From JAKFWF01 sp031401535 (GTDB taxonomy: Bacteria; Pseudomonadota; Alphaproteobacteria; Rhizobiales; Hyphomicrobiaceae): a stretch of DNA of 7,108 bases. The notes under the pieces are model-generated. The model made no database searches. It saw only the letters and a list, made by a program, of their open reading frames with translations, and had not been told where the DNA came from. The position numbers and the translations under genes were made by a program. Where the stretch lies: contig JANNRP010000057.1 in assembly GCA_031401535.1 (NCBI GenBank), positions 1 to 7,108 on the forward strand, read 5' to 3'. Positions 1-5,589 of the stretch are shown here, in pieces; positions within the stretch are counted from its first letter, which is position 1, and every line of letters begins with the position of its first letter.

Positions 1-82
1 TCGAAATATATGACAAACGCATGACAATCGGAGCGTACCGAATGGTTGCGTGTGTTGCGCCTAAGAGCACCGTGAGCACGGG

Positions 83-628
83 TTACGAAGCATCAACAAG
101 CAGTTCGCGGTTGATCGAACACCTGAGCTGAAGCGACATTGGTCGCAATCCAGCCGCCGACCTGAGCGAGATCACAGGGCAGCCTGCTCCCCATACCGCC
201 ATGAAAATCCTGCCACGATTCATCATAGGGGCACGGACTGCGGTAAGCACGGGAACACCAGCGAAGATCGCCTTTTCAAAACATATCCGCGGACCGCGGC
301 CTAAGCTTTCCGCTCGGCCAAAGCGATTGATGACCAGCAAATCGACCCGATCTAAAATCGCCCGCATGATTGCAGGCTCTGCATCGGCAAGGCCCCGCTC
401 GTCGAGACGGCAGCCCTTTGCGCATGCGCCGCGGTCCTCCCAGATATAAAATGCGGTTTGCGTCCTGAGATCGACGACGTGGATCGTTGTGGCGCAGTTG
501 CCGCCACGCTCACCGGTCGTCATCTGAACGAGGCCGCCAAGCCACAATCCATCACGTACGGCTTTCGCACACACGTCGATGAAAAGCCGATCGATGTCAA
601 AGCCGCGAGGGTAGTGGATCGCTGCCAA
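83..628 (-). CDS. DUF2478 family protein, probably frameshifted near its C-terminus
   Basis: The product is a small soluble protein of the DUF2478 family, whose biochemical role I do not know. Family-like features are an N-terminal beta strand with GFDIDRL (residues 9-15), GGLVQ (31-35), the cysteine-containing KGCRLD segment (71-76), and a DLLVINRFGRAESLGRG stretch (96-112) leading to GVPVLTAVRAP (124-134). After residue 134 the frame gives an unfamiliar sequence ending at 83. The minus-strand frame reached by adding one base in the C4 run (plus-strand GGGG at 228-231) instead reads YDESWQDFHGG and continues to a TGA at 93-95, which fits the family and would give about 178 residues. A single-base loss is therefore likely, either real or a sequencing error. 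The start shown is TTG with no clear ribosome binding site. The frame stays open upstream, so the true start may be earlier. There is no co-directional gene close enough to define an operon. Confidence 0.75.
   Translation of the reverse strand: MAAIHYPRGFDIDRLFIDVCAKAVRDGLWLGGLVQMTTGERGGNCATTIHVVDLRTQTAFYIWEDRGACAKGCRLDERGLADAEPAIMRAILDRVDLLVINRFGRAESLGRGPRICFEKAIFAGVPVLTAVRAPMMNRGRIFMAVWGAGCPVISLRSAAGLRPMSLQLRCSINRELLVDAS
228..231 (-). other. Probable single-base frameshift site in the DUF2478 gene
   Basis: This is a four-base C run on the minus strand (GGGG on plus). Reading through it in the upstream frame gives an unfamiliar tail. Slipping by one base gives YDESWQDFHGGMGSRLP and later residues, which match how I remember DUF2478 C-termini, ending in TGA at 93-95. 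Homopolymer length change is the simplest cause. Whether it is biological or technical cannot be told from this sequence. Confidence 0.65.
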
Positions 629-670
629 TCGCGAAAATATACTGTGGCCCCTGCCGGATATTCCAATGTG

Positions 671-697
671 ACGGCACGGTCGGAGTGACCGTGCCGT
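671..697. terminator. Perfect 11-bp inverted repeat, possible terminator
   Basis: ACGGCACGGTC (671-681) and GACCGTGCCGT (687-697) are perfect reverse complements separated by a 5-base loop, GGAGT. The hairpin lies about 20 bases past the minus-strand stop at 719-721, where a terminator for that broken gene would be. There is no T tract on either side, so it would be an imperfect intrinsic terminator, an mRNA 3'-end stabilising hairpin, or a protein-binding palindrome. Confidence 0.55.
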
Positions 698-718
698 CTG
701 GCCTATCGAAGAGACGCA

Positions 719-874
719 TCAACCCGCTTTGTACTCTTGAGACTTGAAAGTGAGTTGCTTCACGTTGGCCGGAGCGTCAGCAAGTTTTCTGATGTTGGCC
801 CAGATATGCTTGTAGTTGGGCAGGATCAGTTCGTTGGTGCTCGCGTTGACGACGTTGCCCTGGACGCCGGTCGT
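719..874 (-). pseudogene. 3' end of an unidentified gene
   Basis: This 51-codon open stretch reads TTGVQGNVVNASTNELILP and ends in FKSQEYKAG before a TGA at 719-721. It looks protein-like, with balanced composition, an amphipathic stretch (YKHIWANIRKLADAP, residues 21-35) and no repeats. It is closed at its 5' end by a TGA at 875-877 and has no start codon at that boundary. A neighbouring frame just upstream is open and reads MPVKRGFVAATLN from an ATG at 911, so a frameshift near 873 could join the two. The hairpin at 671-697 follows its stop, as expected for a genuine gene end. I do not recognise the family. It is most simply the remaining 3' part of a gene whose 5' part was lost when the ATPase 3' end was rearranged. 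Confidence 0.5.
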
Positions 875-919
875 TCAAAGTAGCGGCAACAAACCCTCTT
901 TTGACCGGCATTGCGCTAT

Positions 920-3100
920 CTAATTTTTCAGCCAGCGGCTCTTCATGCGCTGCGCAAAAATGTCTGGACCTGCAAATCCGCGAGCGGCATTGTAGATGAA
1001 GGCGAAGAACAGGTTCTGGCGGATATTCGACATCGTGGCTGCCGATAGATGCCGGGCGCGAACGATGCCATTTAGATCACCTTTGACCAGCGTGATGTCG
1101 GCGCTCTCCGTCGCGACATCGGTGCCAGTGCCCATGGCGATCCCCAGCTTTTCGGCAACCGCCTTTGCTGTCGTGGCGTTATCGCCCGTCGGCATCACGA
1201 CCCGCAGGCCCGCCGTTTTGAGTACTCCAATAGCAACTGAGTTCGATGCCTTAATTGGATCGGCGATGGCGATCACACCCGCCAACTGGCCGTCGATGGC
1301 GACGTAGATGGCCGTGCCGCCGTCTCGACGCAAAGTTTCAGCCTCGGCGTCGAGGAGCGCCGTGGTCATGCCGGCCTCGGTCATGATGCGCCGATTGCCG
1401 ATGACGACTTGTCTGCCATCAGCGACGCCGGTCACACCCTTGCCGATCGGGGCGTTGAAATCGGTCACGGCCATGAGTTCAAGTTTGCGGTCGCCTGCTG
1501 CCCGCACGATGGCCGCGCCGAGTGGATGCTGGCTCCCGCGCTCCACGCTGGCGGCAAGACGCAGGAGGTAATCGCCGTCGGTGCCGGTCACGGTCTTCAC
1601 GGCTACGACCGAAGGCCGACCCTCGGTCAAGGTACCCGTTTTGTCGACGACGATGGTGTCGACTTTCTCCAGCCGCTCAAGTGCCTCCGCGTTCTTGATC
1701 AGTACGCCGGTCTCGGCTCCGCGCCCGACGCCGACCATGATCGACATCGGCGTTGCCAACCCCAACGCGCAGGGGCAGGCGATGATCAGAACCGAAACAG
1801 CAGCGATCAGGCCGAAAGTCAGCCGCGGTTCGGGGCCCCAGATCGACCACGCAATGAAGGCCGCGACCGATACCGCGATGACGAGTGGCACAAACCATCC
1901 CGCGACCTGATCGGCAAGACGCTGGATGGGCGCTCGGCTGCGCTGCGCTTGCGCAACCATCTGCACGATCTTGGCGAGCATCGTTTCGGCGCCGACCTTG
2001 TCGGCGCGCATGACGAAACTGCCGGTCAGGTTCATGGTGCCCCCGATGACGTGTCCGCCGACGTCCTTGGTCACCGGCATGGATTCGCCCGTGACCATGG
2101 ACTCATCAAGCGAACTGCGCCCTTCGAGTAGGACACCGTCGACCGGTACGGCTTCTCCTGGCCGAACCCGCAGCCGATCGCCGACAGCGATCGCATCCAA
2201 GGTTACGTCCTCGTCACCGCCGTCGGCTTTGACGCGGGTTGCCCGTTTCGGTGCGAGGTTGAGCAACGCCTTGATAGCGCCGCTGGTTTGCTCGCGGGCT
2301 TTTAATTCCAGCACTTGTCCAAGCAGCACGAGCACGGTGATGACGGCTGCCGCCTCGAAATACACCGGTACAGCACCGCCCGCGCCACGCAGGGCCGCCG
2401 GGAACAGTGCGGGAAACAACGTTCCAACTATGCTGTAAACCCAAGCGACGCCGGTTCCCATCGCGATCAAGGTAAACATGTTGAGGTTGCGCGATTTGAG
2501 CGACGCCCAACCGCGCTCGAAAAACGGCCATCCCGCCCACAGGACGACAGGTGTCGCCAGCACGAGCTGAGCCCAATTCGACGTCTGCTGTCCCAGCCAT
2601 CGATGCAGACCGGCCAGGTGTCCGCCCATCTCGAGGGCAAACACGGGGATCGTCAAAGCGAGTCCGAACCAGAACCGTCGCGTCATATCGGCGAGTTCGG
2701 GATTGGGGCCCGTGGCGGCCGATACAGTCTCTGGTTCCAGCGCCATGCCGCAGATAGGACACGCGCCGGGCCCGACCTGCCAGATTTGGGGGTGCATGGG
2801 ACATGTGTAAGTCGTGCCCTTGGGCACATTGGCCGCCGCCATGGGCGCCGAACCGTGGTCCAGGTATTTCAGGGGCTCAGCGATAAACTTTGTCCGGCAA
2901 CCGGCTGCGCAAAAGTAATAGGTCTTACCGTTGTGCTCTGCTTCATGTTTGGCCATCTGCCGGTCCACATCCATGCCACAGACGGGATCTTTAGATAGCT
3001 GGGTCGAATTGACATGCATGTCGGGGGTGACCTCGCGTTGCTGCCCCGGATGAACGCGGTCGGCCAGTAGCGCTGCCAATTTTTTGGCCGTTTCGGTCAT
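920..3100 (-). CDS. copA: Copper-exporting P1B-type ATPase, internally deleted and 3'-altered (probably inactive)
   Basis: The family pumps Cu(I) out across the inner membrane using ATP. Domains in order: a YHS metal-binding domain (about 37-80, DPVCGMDVD and FCAAGC), a heavy-metal-binding domain (about 98-123, CPMHP and CPICGMALEP), four membrane helices (about 142-162, 176-198, 207-230, 248-269), the actuator TGES (337-340), two helices with the CPC metal site (442-444), the phosphorylation motif DKTGT (486-490), SQHP (523-526), and TGDN (638-641). Two features break the family pattern. KLGI (651-654) runs directly into AMGTGTDV (655-662), so the hinge segment with the GDGxNDAP motif is missing. 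After the YN helix (FFAFIYNAA, 698-706) the last helix with MxxSS is replaced by an unrelated 20-residue tail. The total of 726 residues is short for this architecture by about the sum of those losses. The frame is open, but pumping is very unlikely. The ATG start has AAAGG nine bases upstream. The gene stands alone on the minus strand. Confidence 0.9.
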   Translation of the reverse strand: MTETAKKLAALLADRVHPGQQREVTPDMHVNSTQLSKDPVCGMDVDRQMAKHEAEHNGKTYYFCAAGCRTKFIAEPLKYLDHGSAPMAAANVPKGTTYTCPMHPQIWQVGPGACPICGMALEPETVSAATGPNPELADMTRRFWFGLALTIPVFALEMGGHLAGLHRWLGQQTSNWAQLVLATPVVLWAGWPFFERGWASLKSRNLNMFTLIAMGTGVAWVYSIVGTLFPALFPAALRGAGGAVPVYFEAAAVITVLVLLGQVLELKAREQTSGAIKALLNLAPKRATRVKADGGDEDVTLDAIAVGDRLRVRPGEAVPVDGVLLEGRSSLDESMVTGESMPVTKDVGGHVIGGTMNLTGSFVMRADKVGAETMLAKIVQMVAQAQRSRAPIQRLADQVAGWFVPLVIAVSVAAFIAWSIWGPEPRLTFGLIAAVSVLIIACPCALGLATPMSIMVGVGRGAETGVLIKNAEALERLEKVDTIVVDKTGTLTEGRPSVVAVKTVTGTDGDYLLRLAASVERGSQHPLGAAIVRAAGDRKLELMAVTDFNAPIGKGVTGVADGRQVVIGNRRIMTEAGMTTALLDAEAETLRRDGGTAIYVAIDGQLAGVIAIADPIKASNSVAIGVLKTAGLRVVMPTGDNATTAKAVAEKLGIAMGTGTDVATESADITLVKGDLNGIVRARHLSAATMSNIRQNLFFAFIYNAARGFAGPDIFAQRMKSRWLKN
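1138..1139 (-). other. In-frame deletion junction in the copper ATPase
   Basis: Codon 654 (ATC) is followed directly by codon 655 (GCC). In P1B ATPases the LGI of the first block and the GIAMGTGTD of the second are normally separated by about 45 residues that contain the DGVNDAP magnesium and hinge motif. Both flanks normally carry a Gly-Ile codon pair (GG-ATC), so recombination or slippage between two short GGxATCG repeats would remove the segment and keep the frame. The repeat mechanism is inferred. Confidence 0.75.
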
Positions 3101-3109
3101 TCTGTAGGA

Positions 3110-3114
3110 CCTTT
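3110..3114 (-). promoter_or_regulatory. Ribosome binding site of the copper ATPase gene
   Basis: AAAGG on the minus strand lies nine bases before the ATG at 3100. It supports this start, which places a short leader of about 35 residues before the YHS domain. I see no convincing CueR-type palindrome or -35/-10 pair upstream. Confidence 0.5.
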
Positions 3115-3135
3115 CATCGGAGCCGTCGTCTGCCG

Positions 3136-3326
3136 TTAAACCTCCCTGTGGTCAGTCGGGTTCCGCTCCACCTTCATAGACCCATCGATACCACGCATAA
3201 TGGCGCTGACGGCACAAGTCAGAGGAGCCCCATTACTTGCAGTCATTTCGAGTGATCCGGTTCTGTAAGGTCCGCCTTAATCCGATGGAGCAACTCAGCT
3301 GGATTGCGATCCACAGGATATTCAAA
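3136..3326 (-). other. Two tiny coupled ORFs, possible gene remnant
   Basis: A 27-codon open stretch (3243-3326, ending EPDHSK) has no start codon and opens just after a TAG at 3327-3329. Its TGA overlaps the ATG of a 36-codon ORF (3136-3246, MTASNGAPLTC to NPTDHREV) as ATGA, the arrangement of translationally coupled genes. Neither matches a family I know and no ribosome binding site is obvious. They could be the decayed end of one gene and the start of another, or chance frames in the 312-base gap between the aldo/keto reductase stop and the ATPase start. Confidence 0.2.
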
Positions 3327-3337
3327 CTAATGTTGTG

Positions 3338-3389
3338 CTCCGGGATCGTAATCCGTCGGTCCGCAGTTCGAGTCTAGGTCTCGCTACCA
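3338..3389 (+). pseudogene. tRNA 3'-half-like sequence, possible tRNA-Thr(CGT) remnant
   Basis: The stretch has an anticodon-arm-like CCGGG / ATCGTAA / TCCGT (loop 3345-3351, anticodon would be CGT), the T-loop signature GTTCGAGTC (3366-3374) and an encoded CCA (3387-3389), followed by the T-rich 3391-3400. The T stem pairs at only about three of five positions and no matching 5' acceptor half is found; the nearest D-arm-like motif, CTCAGCTGG (3294-3302), lies too far upstream. It is not a functional tRNA as it stands. A decayed tRNA or the att-site copy left by an integrated element would both fit, as would chance. Confidence 0.35.
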
Positions 3390-3412
3390 CTTTTCTTTTT
3401 CGGGTCGTCCAC

Positions 3413-4246
3413 TCAAAGCATGCCGAGTGCTGTCTTGCGCTTCGGCGGCTGGAACGCTCCGTCGAGGGCAGCTAGTTCGGCGGCATCGAGCACTAGATCC
3501 TGCGCTGCGGCGTTAGCTTCAACGTGCGCGAGTGTCGATGCTTTCGGGATGGCGATCACGCCTGCCTGTCGCAGCACCCAGGCGAGTGCAACGGTCGCCG
3601 ACGATAGGTTTCGCGCTTTGGCGATGGCGACGAGCGTCGCATCGGCCAGCACCTCGCCTTGCCCCAACGGAGAATAAGCCATGACGGCGACGCTATCGCG
3701 CTGGCAGGCCGACAGTAGATCGAACTCAATGCCGCGGCTCCCAAGGTGATAGAGCACTTGATTCGTCACGCACGCGCCGTGACTGGCCACGCCTGCCAAC
3801 TCTTCCATGTCGTCGGTGTCGAAATTGCTGACACCCCAGGCTTTGATCTTGCCCTGTGTCACCAGTCGCTCGAACGCCTCGACGGTTTCACCAAGCGGAT
3901 ATTGCCCGCGCCAATGCAGCAGATAGAGATCCATCCGGTCGGTCTTGAGCCGTTTGAGAGACCGCTCGCAGGCAGCCACCACACCCGCCTTGGACGCGTT
4001 GTGCGGATAGACCTTGCTGACAAGATAGACCCCGTCGCGCCGTCCGGCGATGGCGTCGGCAACGACGTCTTCAGCTCCGCCTTCGGCATACATTTCCGCC
4101 GTGTCGATCAATGACAGCCCCAAATCGAGCCCGCGTTGCAGCGCCTTGACTTCGGCCGCCCGACGGCGGCTGTCCTCGCCCATTTTCCAGGTGCCGAGGC
4201 CGAGTGCTGGAACCTTGATGCCGTTCGAAAGTGCAACGTGACGCAT
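3413..4246 (-). CDS. yeaE: Aldo/keto reductase, YeaE-like
   Basis: This is a cytosolic NADPH-dependent reductase of aldehydes and ketones with a TIM-barrel fold. The E. coli homologue YeaE reduces methylglyoxal, and the substrate here is inferred at most. The catalytic tetrad is visible: Asp48 and Tyr53 in LIDTAEMYAEGGAE, Lys78 in LVSKVYP and His111 in LYLLHW. Other family marks are GVSNFD (138-143), NQVLYHLGSRGIE (162-174), YSPLGQG (191-197) and the cofactor phosphate-binding IPKAST (233-238). The C-terminal KTALGML is almost the YeaE ending. The 277 residues match the usual length. I chose the ATG at 4246 because homology begins with MRHVALSNGIKVPALG and AAGGG lies seven bases upstream; the same frame is open back to 4636 but that part is antisense-like sequence inside the upstream gene. 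The start lies 11 bases after the acyl-CoA dehydrogenase stop, so the two are probably one operon. The protein appears intact. Confidence 0.92.
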   Translation of the reverse strand: MRHVALSNGIKVPALGLGTWKMGEDSRRRAAEVKALQRGLDLGLSLIDTAEMYAEGGAEDVVADAIAGRRDGVYLVSKVYPHNASKAGVVAACERSLKRLKTDRMDLYLLHWRGQYPLGETVEAFERLVTQGKIKAWGVSNFDTDDMEELAGVASHGACVTNQVLYHLGSRGIEFDLLSACQRDSVAVMAYSPLGQGEVLADATLVAIAKARNLSSATVALAWVLRQAGVIAIPKASTLAHVEANAAAQDLVLDAAELAALDGAFQPPKRKTALGML

Positions 4247-4257
4247 TGGACGTCCCT

Positions 4258-5439
4258 TCAGGTTTTCGCTGTGTCCATGTGGCCGACGATGCGGCGGCCG
4301 AGCGCAAACCGATGCACCTCCGACGGACCGTCGTAAATGCGGAACGCACGTACATCGCGGAAGATGCGCTCGACCACGGTGTCGCGCGTCAATCCCAGGC
4401 CGCCAAGGATCTGCAGGCTGCGATCGACGACGCGCATGATCGCTTCCGAGCAGATTACCTTCGCCATCGAGCTTTCGGTGCCGCCCCGCCCGCCCTGATC
4501 GAGTACCCACGCGCAATTCTGGATCGCTAGTCTGGACGTGTGAATGTCCATCGCGTTGTCGGCGAGCATGAACGACACGCCCTCGTGTTGTCCGAGCACC
4601 TTGCCGAATGCCATCCGCTCGCGTGCGTAGGCGCAAGCGATATCGTGCGCGCGATTGGCCGAGCCGAGCCAGCGCATGCAGTGCGTGAGCCGGGCCGGCG
4701 CGAGGCGCACCTGGGCGTATTTGAAACCCTGGCCGACCTCCCCCAGCACATCATCGCCGGACACTTTGAGATCGTCGATATCGATCACCGCGTGGCCGCC
4801 CATGAACGATGAATCCAACGTGTCGAGCGTACGGGTCAGCTTGAACGCCGGATGCGGCAACGGCGCCAGAAACATCGTTGCGTCGCCCGGTCCGTCGCCG
4901 GTACGCGCCATGATGATCGTGAATGCTGCACCATCTGCGCCGGTAATCAACCACTTCCGCCCGTTTACACGCCAACTGTTGCCATCCGGCGTGGCGCGGG
5001 TGGCGAGCAAACCTGGGTCGGAACCGGCCCCTGGATGCGGCTCGGTCATGGCAAAGCAGGAACGCGTGACGGCTGTTGCGAGCGGCCGCAAATACTTCTC
5101 CTTCTGCGCGGGCGTCCCGACGACATCCAGCAAATGGATGTTACCTTCGTCCGGCGCCTGACAGTGCATCGCGACCGGTCCCAGCATCGAGTAGCCGGCC
5201 GCCTCGAATACGACGGCCTTTTCGACGTGACTGAGCCCGCGCCCGCCGAATTCCTTGGAGACATGCACGGCAAGCAGTCCGGCAGCTTTGGCCTTGGCGT
5301 TCAGATCCCGCCGCAGATCATCGCTCGGGCCATGTGCGGTCCAACGCGGATCGAACTCGAAAGGTATCACATCGCGGCGCACGAACGCCTCGACCTCGGC
5401 CTTCAGCGTCAGCAGTTCTTTGGGAATAGAAAAGTCCAT
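4258..5439 (-). CDS. Acyl-CoA dehydrogenase, ACAD10/11-like
   Basis: This is a soluble FAD enzyme that introduces the alpha-beta double bond into acyl-CoA and passes electrons to ETF. The three-part fold is complete in 393 residues: an N-terminal helical domain (1 to about 125), a middle beta domain with FAMTEP (129-134), GAGSDP (137-142) and GRKWLITGA (160-168), and a C-terminal helical domain with RMAFGKVLGQHEG (275-287), QILGGLGLTRD (343-353) and RIYDGPSEVHR (367-377). The residue at the usual catalytic Glu position in the last motif is Asp370. The DGPxEVH form is typical of ACAD10/11-like enzymes, so substrate and base may differ from medium-chain enzymes. The ATG at 5439 has GAGG eight bases upstream. 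It is the first gene of a probable two-gene operon with the aldo/keto reductase, and is divergent from the UspA gene. Chain-length preference cannot be read from the sequence. Confidence 0.93.
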   Translation of the reverse strand: MDFSIPKELLTLKAEVEAFVRRDVIPFEFDPRWTAHGPSDDLRRDLNAKAKAAGLLAVHVSKEFGGRGLSHVEKAVVFEAAGYSMLGPVAMHCQAPDEGNIHLLDVVGTPAQKEKYLRPLATAVTRSCFAMTEPHPGAGSDPGLLATRATPDGNSWRVNGRKWLITGADGAAFTIIMARTGDGPGDATMFLAPLPHPAFKLTRTLDTLDSSFMGGHAVIDIDDLKVSGDDVLGEVGQGFKYAQVRLAPARLTHCMRWLGSANRAHDIACAYARERMAFGKVLGQHEGVSFMLADNAMDIHTSRLAIQNCAWVLDQGGRGGTESSMAKVICSEAIMRVVDRSLQILGGLGLTRDTVVERIFRDVRAFRIYDGPSEVHRFALGRRIVGHMDTAKT

Positions 5440-5447
5440 CGCGTGCG

Positions 5448-5451
5448 CCTC
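5448..5451 (-). promoter_or_regulatory. Ribosome binding site of the acyl-CoA dehydrogenase gene
   Basis: GAGG on the minus strand lies eight bases before the ATG at 5439, and supports this start. The family-typical N-terminus MDFSIP also begins there. Confidence 0.5.
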
Positions 5452-5481
5452 GTGGCCGATCCAATGTCAACGCCAAAGTAG

Positions 5482-5508
5482 CTGACGACCTTGGGGACCG
5501 TATACAAT
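5482..5508 (+). promoter_or_regulatory. Weak candidate promoter for the UspA gene
   Basis: TACAAT (5503-5508, inside TATACAAT) is a good -10 hexamer. The best -35 candidate is CTGACG (5482-5487), with a 15-base spacer that is shorter than ideal. It would leave a leader of about 75 bases before the UspA start. No FNR/FixK-type TTGAT-N4-ATCAA palindrome is visible in this 150-base divergent region. Confidence 0.25.
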
Positions 5509-5576
5509 TTTCACAGAAGCGCTCATGATCCAATATCCAGTCGAAACGGCACCCGGGATACTGTCCCCGATGAAAC

Positions 5577-5584
5577 GGAGGAGG
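5577..5584 (+). promoter_or_regulatory. Strong ribosome binding site of the UspA gene
   Basis: GGAGGAGG ends five bases before the ATG at 5590. It decides the start in favour of 5590 over in-frame upstream codons, and the family-typical MALRSLLVPI begins there. Confidence 0.8.
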
Positions 5585-5589
5585 ACGTC

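Noticed and set aside
1..82. Possible gene or regulatory site at the left edge
   Set aside because: I see no open frame with support, no clear palindrome and no promoter pair in these bases.
458..688. A 76-codon plus-strand open frame
   Set aside because: It is antisense to the DUF2478 gene and has no motif or ribosome binding site.
1409..2131. A 240-codon plus-strand open frame
   Set aside because: It lies entirely antisense to the ATPase, whose motifs are clear. Its composition (many His, Arg, Asp, Gly) is typical of an antisense frame in GC-rich DNA.
2315..2998. A 227-codon plus-strand open frame
   Set aside because: It is antisense to the ATPase N-terminal domains and has no recognisable motif.
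4247..4636. N-terminal extension of the aldo/keto reductase to 4636
   Set aside because: The extra 130 codons overlap the 3' part of the acyl-CoA dehydrogenase in another frame, are Arg/His rich and show no homology. The ATG at 4246 has a ribosome binding site and the family N-terminus.
5461..5476. TTGACA on the minus strand as a -35 box for the acyl-CoA dehydrogenase gene
   Set aside because: A -10 at normal spacing would fall on the ribosome binding site and start codon, and no suitable hexamer is there.
5491..5589. Upstream start for the UspA protein
   Set aside because: The extension has no family resemblance, and GGAGGAGG sits just before the ATG at 5590.
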